Shown piece after piece: positions 24,526 to 32,968 of a DNA stretch of 36,593 nucleotides (positions are counted from its first letter, which is position 1; each line of letters begins with the position of its first letter). The DNA lies in assembly GCA_016795375.1 (NCBI GenBank), contig JAEUHJ010000147.1, forward strand, positions 1 to 36,593, written 5' to 3'. A model generated the notes under the pieces. It was given only the letters and a program-made list of their open reading frames with translations, ran no database searches and had not been told where the DNA came from. Source of the DNA: Verrucomicrobiaceae bacterium (GTDB lineage: Bacteria > Verrucomicrobiota > Verrucomicrobiia > Verrucomicrobiales > Verrucomicrobiaceae). A program made the translations under genes and the position numbers.

Positions 24526-27500
24526 TCAGTCCAGGAACATGAACTCGTTGCTGATGAGCAGCACCTGCGCGAGCTGGCTGAGGGCACCTTGTGGCTGCTG
24601 CCGGCCGAAGGGCCAGCGCCCGGCGTCGCAGAAATCATCCTTTGAGTCGGTGAGCAGCTCGCCGTCATCGGCGCGCGTGATGCGCGGCCGCCAGTCGAAG
24701 CTGTCGCTGTCAGTGCCGGCCTCGTTGTGAACGATGAAGCTGAGGATGTCGCCCTTTTTCACACCGGTGGTGATCCGGGCGGGGACCTCCTTGTTCCGCG
24801 GGTTGACGAAATATTCTCCGAGCACGCCGGCGCGGTTGCTGTGAATCCACGCGCGCACCCCGTCGCCACGATCAGTCCTGCGGCTGAGCCTGGCATCGAC
24901 CGTCACCTTCATGTCGGCGGGGACATGCCAGCGGGCGGTCACGACGAGATCCCCCGGCGCGGCGTGGCCGCCGTAGTTCGCCCAGAAGGCGTGGCCCCAT
25001 TTCAAATCAGCGCTGGGAATCTTCGCGTCCGGACTCCAGAGCTTCTGGCCGCCACCACCGCGTTCGGTGAGGTGCGCAAAGGCGGTGAACTCACCGAACT
25101 CCGGTTTGCCATCGACACCTCGCGTCATCCGCATCGTGCCGTAGCTCCAGCGGAACGGCTTCTCCGCGTTCAATGCAGCCGCGTCCGCGGCGAATCGCTG
25201 CGCGTGTTCGACCTCTTCCGGCTTCGGATCACGGGCGAGGATGCGGCGGTACATCGCGCGGATGACCTCTGAATCGAGCGTGGTGCCGGTCAGCGGGGTG
25301 GATTTCGCGATGGCGTCGGCTCGCGCCCGCATGAACGGGCTGTTCATCAAAAACAGCGCCTGCTGCGGCACGGTGGTGTTGAAACGCTGCGGGCTGTGGC
25401 TGTCCGGGTTCGCGAAGTCGAACATCGCCGGCACGCTGGCCTGGTCGTAGCGATCCACTTTGAGATAAATCGCCCGGCGCGTGTCGGCCACCTTCGCATC
25501 CAGCTCGACCGCGCGTCCGCCGACCTTCGAGGCATCGAGCTCCCGGGTGGCGGCGAGCATGGCGTCGCGCATCGTTTCATAGTCGAGGCGCTGGCGGTTG
25601 AAGCGGCTCAGGAGGTCGTTCTCGGCGTCCTTCAGCGCCTTCTCCGGGGTGACGTGGCTGCTCTGCAAATAAGTGCGGCTGGTGAGGATCAGCGTGTGGA
25701 GCTTCTTCAAGCTCCAGCCGTTTTCCATGAAGGTGGCGGCGAGGTAATCGAGCAGGTCAGACTGCACCGGCTCCGGTGTCTGCACGCCGAAATCACTGGT
25801 CTGGCTGACGAGTGGACGTCCGAAATGCTGCATCCACACGCGGTTCACGATCACCCGCGCAGTGAGCGGGTTGTCCCTGCTGGCGATGTGTCTCGCCAGC
25901 TCGAGGCGGCCGCTGCCGTCGGTGAATTTTTCACCGCCGAACATCGTGAGCCATGCGCGCGGGGCCGGATCCCCCTGCCGCGCGGGGTTGCCGCGCACAA
26001 ACACGCGCACGTCCTGCGGCTTCGGTTTGTCGAGCAGCACCATCGCGCGCGGCGGCGCGCCAGGATGCGTGCTGTCGAGTTTCGTGCGTTCGTTTTCGAC
26101 GCGCACCACGGACTCGCGGTCCTTGCGTGTGAAAAACCTGTCCGCCGTCTCCGGCGTGATCGAATACGGCGAGAGATTCGTCAGCAGCAGTTCGCGAACC
26201 TGCCTCCAGCCGGCGTTGTCAGGTTCCTTGCCCGAGAGTGCCGCCACAAACGTGTCGCGGTAGAGCGCGGCGACATCATCAAGGCTTTTCAGCACGCGCT
26301 TCGGCAATTCGGCGCGCAGCACCGCATTCAGGCCGCCGGCAGGGTCGGCGAGGCGTTTGCTCGCTTCGGGCGCCTTTTTCTCAAACTCGGCGGCTGGCAG
26401 CGCGGCGAACTCCTTCCAGGCGATCATCACCGGATGCGGCCTGCCGGTGAGCGCGTGCTTTTTGATGAAATCCCGCCACATGGCGGCCACGCGGTCGCGC
26501 AGCTTGAGCTGGCCCGCCCTGCCGCTGAAAGCCGTGCCATCCATCGACTGGCCTTCCTGCGCAAAGACCAGGTAGCGCGGCAGCATGCCGGCGTCGAGCG
26601 ACTCGGCGTGGACCTTGCGTTTGAAGTCCATGAGCCTGGCCTCGATGGCGGCGACCTTCACGGCGTAGTCCTTCGCATCCTCCTCATTGGCGGCCTTGCC
26701 GATCACCGGCAGCAGCGTGTCGTCCGGTTCCTCGCTGCTGTTGAGGATGCTGTAGATGGCGTAGTAGTCCTTGCTGGGAACCGGGTCGAATTTGTGATCG
26801 TGGCAGCGCGCGCAGGCGATGGTGAGCCCCATCAGGCCGCGGCCGATGACGTCGATGCGGTCGTCGGCGACAAGGACGCGGTCGTTGATGAAACGTTCGC
26901 CGACATTGTAGAATCCCAGTGCCGCGAGATGCGGAGAATCCGGTGTCGCGGCTGTGAGGCGGTCCGCCGCGAGCTGGTGGCTCACGAACTGGTCGTAAGG
27001 CATGTCATCATTGAGCGCCTTCACGATCCAGTCGCGGTAGGTGAACGCATAAGGGTAGAAATTGCTGCGCCCGGCCACCTGATAGCCGTTCGTGTCCGCG
27101 TAGCGCACGACATCCAGCCACACGCGCGCCCATTTTTCACCGTAGGCCGTGGAAGACAGCAGTTTCTGAACGAGGGCGGAGGTGTCTTTCTGATCCGCCT
27201 CCTCAAACTTCGGCGTCAGACCGGTGAGGGTGACGTACAATCGACGTGTCAGCGTCCGTGAATCCGCCCGCGGTGCAAAATCGAGACCCGCCGCCTTCAG
27301 CTTCGCGCCCACGAAGGCGTCGATCGGATTGCCGGTGTGACCAGCGGGCAACGCGGGTTTTTGCACCGGTTGGAAGGCCCAGTGCCGCATGGGATCGGCT
27401 TTTTCGTGACCTTGCCCGGCCGTTGCCCTCTCCTCAGGCCAGGGCAGGCCCATGGCGATCCACCGCTCAAAAGCGGCGATCTGCGGCGCGGGCAGTTTGC

Positions 27501-27819
27501 CGCCTTTTTTCGGCATCGCCTCGACGCCTGGCGTGTGATGGATGGCCTTGACCAGCTTGCTGGCGGACGGACTGCCGGGTTCGACGACTTTGCCGTAGTC
27601 GCTGCCGCGAATCACCGCAGCACGCGAATCGAGACGCAGCCCGTTTTGATGCTTGTGCGCGCCGTGGCATTCATGACAGCGTTCAGCGAGCACGGGACGG
27701 ATGTTCTTCTCAAAGAACTCGATCTGCTCCGGCGGGAACGTGCCCGCCGCGAACGCGCACGAACTGGCGACGGCAAAGCCGCCCGAAACGAAGGTGGGAA
27801 ACGGAAAACGCAGGAACAT
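24526..27819 (-). CDS. Secreted PSCyt1-PSCyt2(DUF1549)-PSD1(DUF1553) cytochrome c-like protein
   Basis: A 1097-aa exported protein of a family expanded in Planctomycetota and Verrucomicrobiota. The ATG at 27819 gives a signal sequence (MFLRFPFPTFVSGGFAVASSCAFA); in-frame ATG/GTG codons at 27915 and 27924 would make a longer, less signal-like start. A haem motif CHECH lies in PVLAERCHECHGAHK (PSCyt1), and a second CxxCH lies in ACARCHDHKFDP within DUF1549. DUF1553 follows (ELARHIASRDNPLTARVIVNRVWMQHFGRPLV), then GNPARQ- and FNPR-type segments and a C-terminal beta-rich module (AWIHSNRAGVLGEYFVNPRN). The biochemical role is unknown. It is likely co-transcribed with the M19 dipeptidase. Confidence 0.93.
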   Translation of the reverse strand: MFLRFPFPTFVSGGFAVASSCAFAAGTFPPEQIEFFEKNIRPVLAERCHECHGAHKHQNGLRLDSRAAVIRGSDYGKVVEPGSPSASKLVKAIHHTPGVEAMPKKGGKLPAPQIAAFERWIAMGLPWPEERATAGQGHEKADPMRHWAFQPVQKPALPAGHTGNPIDAFVGAKLKAAGLDFAPRADSRTLTRRLYVTLTGLTPKFEEADQKDTSALVQKLLSSTAYGEKWARVWLDVVRYADTNGYQVAGRSNFYPYAFTYRDWIVKALNDDMPYDQFVSHQLAADRLTAATPDSPHLAALGFYNVGERFINDRVLVADDRIDVIGRGLMGLTIACARCHDHKFDPVPSKDYYAIYSILNSSEEPDDTLLPVIGKAANEEDAKDYAVKVAAIEARLMDFKRKVHAESLDAGMLPRYLVFAQEGQSMDGTAFSGRAGQLKLRDRVAAMWRDFIKKHALTGRPHPVMIAWKEFAALPAAEFEKKAPEASKRLADPAGGLNAVLRAELPKRVLKSLDDVAALYRDTFVAALSGKEPDNAGWRQVRELLLTNLSPYSITPETADRFFTRKDRESVVRVENERTKLDSTHPGAPPRAMVLLDKPKPQDVRVFVRGNPARQGDPAPRAWLTMFGGEKFTDGSGRLELARHIASRDNPLTARVIVNRVWMQHFGRPLVSQTSDFGVQTPEPVQSDLLDYLAATFMENGWSLKKLHTLILTSRTYLQSSHVTPEKALKDAENDLLSRFNRQRLDYETMRDAMLAATRELDASKVGGRAVELDAKVADTRRAIYLKVDRYDQASVPAMFDFANPDSHSPQRFNTTVPQQALFLMNSPFMRARADAIAKSTPLTGTTLDSEVIRAMYRRILARDPKPEEVEHAQRFAADAAALNAEKPFRWSYGTMRMTRGVDGKPEFGEFTAFAHLTERGGGGQKLWSPDAKIPSADLKWGHAFWANYGGHAAPGDLVVTARWHVPADMKVTVDARLSRRTDRGDGVRAWIHSNRAGVLGEYFVNPRNKEVPARITTGVKKGDILSFIVHNEAGTDSDSFDWRPRITRADDGELLTDSKDDFCDAGRWPFGRQQPQGALSQLAQVLLISNEFMFLD

Positions 27820-27907
27820 GCGGGGGTTCGGCACGACGGAACACAAGCCGTCCGGCCGCGAAAAACCAAACGCGTGGGAAACGGGCCGCCTTGCAGGACG
27901 GATGATC

Positions 27908-29224
27908 TCAGGCATGGTTCGCACGCAGCACCCGCAGCATGTTGCCGCCGATGACCTGCCGGATCGTGTCGTCGCTGTGGCCGCGCTGGATCATGCCGAG
28001 GGTGAAAAGCGGCCAGTTCGACCACGTCACACTCTGCTCGGCTTCGGGCGTTGTCTGGAAATCATCCTTCGGCCACAAATGCTCCCAGCGATCCGCCGGA
28101 CCGCCGGGGGCTTTCAGGAGTTTCGCGCGCTCCTCTTTGTCAAAGCGTGAAACGTAGGCCGTGTCACAGCCGATGGCGGCGTGCTTGGAGCCGAATTTCT
28201 TGATGACGTGGTCGAGATGGTCGAGCAGCGCGGTGATGTCGCCCTTGCCGCCGAGGAAACGCGGGATGCAGCAGATGCCGACGAGTCCGTCCGTGTCGCA
28301 GATGGCCTTGATGGTGTCGTCCGGCTTGCCACGGAAATGCTCATACACGCCGCAGCAGGTCGTATGGCTGGCCACCATCGGTTTTACGGAGGCTCTGGCC
28401 GCGTCGAAGGCGGTCTTCCAGCCGCTGTGCGCCACGTCGGCGATCACGCCGGTCTTGTTCATCTCCGCGATGGCCGCTTTGCCAAAGTCGCTCAGTCCGC
28501 CGTCGTGCGGCTCGCCAGCGCCGTCGCCCAGCGGATTGCGGCGGTTGTAGGTGACGTGCATCATGCGCGTGCCCAGCTCGTGGAAGATGCGGATGAAGCG
28601 CAGCTCGTCGCGCACGCTCTCCCAGTCCTGCATCAGCGGCACGCCGTTCGTGGTGAAGCACAGGCCGACGTTCCCGGCCTTCTTCAACGCGACGATCTCA
28701 TCCGCCGTGGTCACCTTGGAAAGCGCGGGCTTCAGCGCGTCGGTCGCCCTGGTGAAATGCGCGAGGCGTTTGATCAGCCGCATCGGATCGCTGCCCTCCT
28801 CGCCGGTGTTCTGGAAAATGCAGGTCACGCCGGCGGCGTGAAAGGCGTCGAGAAACTCCTTCCGCTCGCGTTCGTTCGTGGCGTTGCGGTTCATCGACAT
28901 CGATTCGCGCAGATCGGCGATCTCACCTGCCGAGGCACCGGCTTTGATCTCCCCGTTCATCACCTCCGCGTCGATGGCGCAACGCGGCGCGAATCCATAG
29001 CTCTCAAACACCACGCTGCTGAAATGCAGCTCCCACGCGCGCTCGATCTGCGCCTGGGACGGCTTGAGCAGACTCAGCGCGACCTCCCGCCGCTTGTCGA
29101 TGACGGGGTTCCCGGTGATCCACGACCGTTTCGACTCCTGGGAGCGGACATGGATGTGAAAGCTGCCGGCGAAGGCGGTGAGGGGAAGGGATTGAAGCAG
29201 ACGACGGCGGGAGAACGTGTTCAT
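27908..29224 (-). CDS. Exported membrane dipeptidase (peptidase M19)
   Basis: A zinc dipeptidase related to renal dipeptidase, 438 aa. The ATG at 29224 opens a twin-arginine-like leader (MNTFSRRRLLQSLPLTAFAG). Family features include an IDAEVMNGE segment, a FHELGTRMMHVTYNRRNPLGDG motif, GVIADVAHSGWKTAFDA (DxxHS), KPMVASHTTCCGVY (zinc-ligand His) and AAIGCDTAYVSRF near the C-terminus, where GSDFDG is usual. It probably hydrolyses dipeptides outside the cytoplasm. It is followed by the PSD1 gene and preceded, 98 bp away, by the YkgJ-like gene in the same direction. Confidence 0.92.
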   Translation of the reverse strand: MNTFSRRRLLQSLPLTAFAGSFHIHVRSQESKRSWITGNPVIDKRREVALSLLKPSQAQIERAWELHFSSVVFESYGFAPRCAIDAEVMNGEIKAGASAGEIADLRESMSMNRNATNERERKEFLDAFHAAGVTCIFQNTGEEGSDPMRLIKRLAHFTRATDALKPALSKVTTADEIVALKKAGNVGLCFTTNGVPLMQDWESVRDELRFIRIFHELGTRMMHVTYNRRNPLGDGAGEPHDGGLSDFGKAAIAEMNKTGVIADVAHSGWKTAFDAARASVKPMVASHTTCCGVYEHFRGKPDDTIKAICDTDGLVGICCIPRFLGGKGDITALLDHLDHVIKKFGSKHAAIGCDTAYVSRFDKEERAKLLKAPGGPADRWEHLWPKDDFQTTPEAEQSVTWSNWPLFTLGMIQRGHSDDTIRQVIGGNMLRVLRANHA

Positions 29225-29322
29225 ATGACAGGGCAAACAAACGCGCCACGGCGGCCTTTCATCACGAGGATTGCATCTCGGCCACCTGGTGTGGCGCGGG
29301 ACGGAGGGTGGCCGGGGCGCCC

Positions 29323-29772
29323 TCACATTTCATCGAGCGCCGCGCTGACGGCGGCTTCCAGCGGACGTGAACCGTGGCCGCCGAGCTGCTCGTCGAGGGC
29401 TTCGAGACGCTGAATGAGATCGGCGACGTGTTTTCGCGGATACATGCCGCCGGCCCCGGCGCAGAAATGGGTGCGGCAGCCGAAGGGCCGATGGGCGTAA
29501 ACCGTGCAGCGTCCGTCACGCCCCAGCAGCGGGCAGGCGCCGTCGGGATGGGGTTTGAGGATCTTACGGCCGCTGGCACGCACCCCCTGGGCGGTGTGGA
29601 GCGCCTCCCCCCGCGTGAGCAGGGGCGTGTGTCCGGCGATGCGAAAATGACAGCAACCGGTGCGCATGACGCACTGGCGCGGCAGGAGCCGCCGCTCCAG
29701 CTCGGCGTAGATGGCCTTGATCTCACGGTGCGGGTCGGCCTTCGGGTTTTTCATGCGGTTTGGAGTCAGCAT
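29323..29772 (-). CDS. YkgJ-type cysteine-cluster (zinc/iron-chelating) protein
   Basis: A small soluble protein with the cysteine pattern of the YkgJ/UPF0153 family: CVMRTGCCHF, then CPLLGRDGRCTVYAHRPFGCRTHFC. These cysteines probably bind zinc or an iron-sulfur cluster; the role is unknown. The start is uncertain: ATG 29772 (MLTPNRMKNPKAD), ATG 29754 or the longer ATG 29838. The upstream region shared with the divergent kinase gene contains a GCGTGC...GCACGC hairpin (about 29774-29797). Confidence 0.85.
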   Translation of the reverse strand: MLTPNRMKNPKADPHREIKAIYAELERRLLPRQCVMRTGCCHFRIAGHTPLLTRGEALHTAQGVRASGRKILKPHPDGACPLLGRDGRCTVYAHRPFGCRTHFCAGAGGMYPRKHVADLIQRLEALDEQLGGHGSRPLEAAVSAALDEM

Positions 29773-29935
29773 GGGCGTGCTGGCATTTCTGGCACGCGAT
29801 TTTTGCAAAGCGGCATTTTGAAGTTTGAGATTTTTCATTCCACCACCATCGTACGCGCCCGTGCTGTCTCATGAGCCTGTCTCACGAAGCATCCGGAACC
29901 AGCTCGCCAACCCCAGAGAGAGAATCGAAGTACGC

Positions 29936-32518
29936 ATGAGTCTGCCAGACATCGCCGGACATGAATTGCAGGACCTGGTGGGCAGCGGGAGATGCGGCGC
30001 CGTGTACCGTGCGGTGTCCGCGAACGGCAGGGCCTGCGCGGTGAAGGTGTTCAGCTCGATGGCGATCAACCGCAAGGCGCTGGCCACGGCCTTCCGCGCG
30101 CTTCAGCAGATGCCGCACCACCGCGGCGTGCTGCCGGTGGAAAACTACAGCTTCGACAAGACGCCGTATTTTTGTGTCATGCCGCTCGTCGGCGTGATGA
30201 CGAAGGACAGCCACGGTCGCCGCCAGTGGCAGACGCCCACGCTGGAGGCGGCGTGCAACGGACTGCCGCCTGAACAGGCATGGCGGCACATCTACGAGGT
30301 GGCGGACGCGCTGGCCTGGCTGCACAAGCACGGGATTCCACACGGCAACCTGCGCCCCTGCAATGTGCTGCTCGAGGATGACGCGGAGTCCTCCATCCGC
30401 CTCACCGACCTCGCCCAGGGCTGGGTGGGCGGCATCCATCATCTCGAGCTGACGGATCATTTCGCGCATCTTTGCCCCGAGCAGGCGGAGAATCCGGACG
30501 GCGTGTTCGCCGGCTACGGCCCGACGTGGGATGTGTACAGTTTTGGCGTGCTGGCCTACCGCCTGCTCAATGGCACCCTCCCGCGTGGCGCGGAAATGTG
30601 GGCCAGCGAGGTGGAGCGCGCACAACAGCAGGCGGCGGCGGGCCTGGCGGTTCAAATCGACAGCAACGCGTTGCTCTCCGCCGTCAAATCACAGCCGAAA
30701 GTCGTCTGGCCGCGCCCCGCGCAGTCAAAATGGGACGAGCGCCGGCGCAACATCATCGAACGCGCCCTCGACCTGAATCCCGCCGCGCGCTGGGCCGACA
30801 TGCGCGAGGTCGTGCGCGAGTTCGAGGTGCTCGAAAGCGACTACCTGCTCGAGGAATCACGCGAGCAGACCGTCCGTGAAAGGCAGAAGCAGGCGAAGAA
30901 GGTGCTGACGCTCCAGACGGCCGCCCTCTCCCTGCTGACCATCTTCGTCCTGTGCTTCATTTATGCCTTTGTGACCCTGCGCCGTGCGCAGAGGGCGGAG
31001 AAGACCATCGACACCCTCGGCGCGAACCACAAGGTCGAGATCGCCGCGAGGGAGAACCGCATCGCCACACTGACCGGCGAGCGCGACATCGCCCGCGGCG
31101 CGAAAGCCGTTGCGGACCAGAATCTGCAGAACTCGCAGAACGCCGTGGACCAGTTCCTCACGCAGTTGCTGCAGACGCCGACAGGCAACGAGATGGAGGC
31201 CGGCTTCCAGAAGGAGCAGCTCAATGACGCGCTCGCCTACTGCATGCGCGGCATCCCGGCGCTGGAGGCCTCCCCCGCGCTCGGTGTGGAGCGCCTGCGC
31301 GCGTATGGAAACATCGGCCAGCTCCATCTCCGGCTGCGCAACAGCGTGAAAGCGGTGGAATATCTCACCAAGGCGCGCGAGCAGGCGCGCGAGCTCATCG
31401 GCAAAGGGACGGCGGACGGCGCCCAGACCGCTCTCCACCAGCAATGGCTCGGCCGCTACAGCCTGCTGCTCTCCGACATCCGGGGCCGTGAGGGCCGGCA
31501 CGCGGAGTCGCTCGCCTTGCTGAAAGACGCCACGGTGAATCTCGACAAGGGGCTCGCCGCGGATCCAAGGAACCGGCTCGCACGCAACGAATGCGCCCGC
31601 GCCTGGCTCGAATACGGCCTGCGCACACTGCGCAACGGCGACATCTCCGACTCCGAGCAGGCCCTGGCGCGCGTGCCGGTCATCCTCGACCCGAAACTCA
31701 TCGGCCATGACCTCATCAGCGACGAGAAATTCCTCCTCGCGCGCGCCAAGTTCGCCAGGGGCATCAGCCAGCGTGAGGCCGGCAGGATCGAGGACGCGCT
31801 CAACACCCTCATCGACTCCGTGAAGGACATGGGCGGGCTCGTTCTCGGCAGCAGTCCGCGCAATCAAGACCAGGCGCTGCTCCTTGCCGAGGCTTACACC
31901 GAGCTGGCGGAGCTCATCGGCCGTCACTTCAGCGGCGCGGATGCCAGGGAGGCGCACAACCAGGCGCTGCCCGTCCTGCTCGAACTCAACCGCCTCATGC
32001 CGGAGTGGGCCGAAGTGAAGTATTTCCTCGCTCGGAACTACGGCGCGCTCGCCTCCCTCGCGCGGGACGCGGGCAACCCTTCGGAGGCGGCGAAGAAAAA
32101 GCAGGACGCCATCGAACTGGTGAATGAAATCCTCGCCGATGACAAGACCAACGCCCGCTACGGCTTCCTGCTGGCCAAACTGCGCGGCGAATACGCCGAG
32201 TTGATGGCCGACACCGGCAAGACCGCGGGAGCCATCCCCATCGCGAAGCAGGCGGTGGAATCCATGGAGGAACTCATCAAAGCGCTCCCTGAAAATGACA
32301 AGCTCACGCCCGAGCGCCGCATGTGGTCCAGCCAGCTCGCCCAGCTTTACGGCTCGCTCGGCCACACCAGCGAGAGCGCAGGGAAAAAGACCGAGGCGAA
32401 GGCGGCCTTTGCCAGCGCGGTCGCCATCTGGGAAAAGCTCTCCGCCGCCATCGCCAACGACGAGGCCATCCAGGCCGGGCTGAACTGGAGCAAGGGCCGG
32501 CTTGCCAAGTTCAAATGA
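29936..32518 (+). CDS. Membrane pseudokinase-like protein with TPR-like extracytoplasmic domain
   Basis: An 860-aa protein with a cytoplasmic Ser/Thr kinase fold (residues 8-300), one TM helix (about 323-347, VLTLQTAALSLLTIFVLCFIYAFVTL), a short coiled coil and about 480 residues of helical TPR-like repeats outside. The ATG at 29936 is the first in-frame ATG. Present are the Gly loop (GSGRCGAV), Lys37 (ACAVKVF), Asn143 and Asp158. The catalytic loop, however, reads HGNLRPCN, so the HRD aspartate is Asn138, and DFG is DLA. It is therefore probably a pseudokinase or a very weak kinase. It overlaps the SufE-like gene by ATGA. Confidence 0.88.
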   Translation: MSLPDIAGHELQDLVGSGRCGAVYRAVSANGRACAVKVFSSMAINRKALATAFRALQQMPHHRGVLPVENYSFDKTPYFCVMPLVGVMTKDSHGRRQWQTPTLEAACNGLPPEQAWRHIYEVADALAWLHKHGIPHGNLRPCNVLLEDDAESSIRLTDLAQGWVGGIHHLELTDHFAHLCPEQAENPDGVFAGYGPTWDVYSFGVLAYRLLNGTLPRGAEMWASEVERAQQQAAAGLAVQIDSNALLSAVKSQPKVVWPRPAQSKWDERRRNIIERALDLNPAARWADMREVVREFEVLESDYLLEESREQTVRERQKQAKKVLTLQTAALSLLTIFVLCFIYAFVTLRRAQRAEKTIDTLGANHKVEIAARENRIATLTGERDIARGAKAVADQNLQNSQNAVDQFLTQLLQTPTGNEMEAGFQKEQLNDALAYCMRGIPALEASPALGVERLRAYGNIGQLHLRLRNSVKAVEYLTKAREQARELIGKGTADGAQTALHQQWLGRYSLLLSDIRGREGRHAESLALLKDATVNLDKGLAADPRNRLARNECARAWLEYGLRTLRNGDISDSEQALARVPVILDPKLIGHDLISDEKFLLARAKFARGISQREAGRIEDALNTLIDSVKDMGGLVLGSSPRNQDQALLLAEAYTELAELIGRHFSGADAREAHNQALPVLLELNRLMPEWAEVKYFLARNYGALASLARDAGNPSEAAKKKQDAIELVNEILADDKTNARYGFLLAKLRGEYAELMADTGKTAGAIPIAKQAVESMEELIKALPENDKLTPERRMWSSQLAQLYGSLGHTSESAGKKTEAKAAFASAVAIWEKLSAAIANDEAIQAGLNWSKGRLAKFK

Positions 32519-32925
32519 CGCTGGCGGAAAAACAGCGGGCGCTCATCGACGACCTGAACATCATCCACGACCCGCACGAGCGCCTGGGCGCCGTCGTCTC
32601 ACGCGGCGCGGCGATGAAGCTGGATGAGGCATGCAAGATCGACTCCAATCTCGTCCCCGGATGCGTCTCCCGCGTCTGGCTGCATGGCGAGCTCGTCCAT
32701 GGTCGCGTACGTTTCAACTGCGAGGCCGACTCGCCGGTGGTGAAAGGCCTCGCCGCTCTCCTATGCGAGCTGTATTCCGGCTCCGCCCCCGCCGAGGCCG
32801 CCGTGGTCGAACCAGAAATCTGGGAAGCCTGTGCCTTCACCAAGGTCTTGTCCCCCACGCGCCTGAACGGCCTTGCGAACATGCGGCGGCGGATTCGGGA
32901 GATGGCGGAAGGCTTCACCGCCTGA
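32515..32925 (+). CDS. sufE: SufE-family sulfur acceptor / Fe-S assembly protein
   Basis: A 136-aa cytoplasmic protein that accepts persulfide sulfur from a cysteine desulfurase. The fold runs from the N-terminal helix (EKQRALIDDLNIIHDPHERL) to the active-site loop KIDSNLVPGCVSRVWLHGEL with Cys50, then DSPVVKGLAALLCELYSG and LSPTRLNGLANMRRRI. The start at 32515 overlaps the stop of the pseudokinase gene (ATGA, 32515-32518), implying translational coupling. No sufBCDS genes are nearby. It converges on ispG with a 43-bp gap. Confidence 0.93.
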   Translation: MTLAEKQRALIDDLNIIHDPHERLGAVVSRGAAMKLDEACKIDSNLVPGCVSRVWLHGELVHGRVRFNCEADSPVVKGLAALLCELYSGSAPAEAAVVEPEIWEACAFTKVLSPTRLNGLANMRRRIREMAEGFTA

Positions 32926-32968
32926 CGGCATGCCTCGGTCTTCAAAACGAGACTCCACAGGCGGGCCA

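Noticed and set aside
25396..27261. A plus-strand open frame of 621 codons
   Set aside because: It is antisense to the PSD1-family gene, whose haem motifs and DUF1549/DUF1553 segments are clear. There are no family features on the plus strand.
28181..29413. A plus-strand open frame of 410 codons
   Set aside because: It is antisense to the M19 dipeptidase gene, which has clear family motifs and a leader peptide.
30857..32365. A minus-strand open frame of 502 codons
   Set aside because: It is antisense to the TPR-like part of the pseudokinase gene. The composition looks like a shadow frame and there are no motifs.
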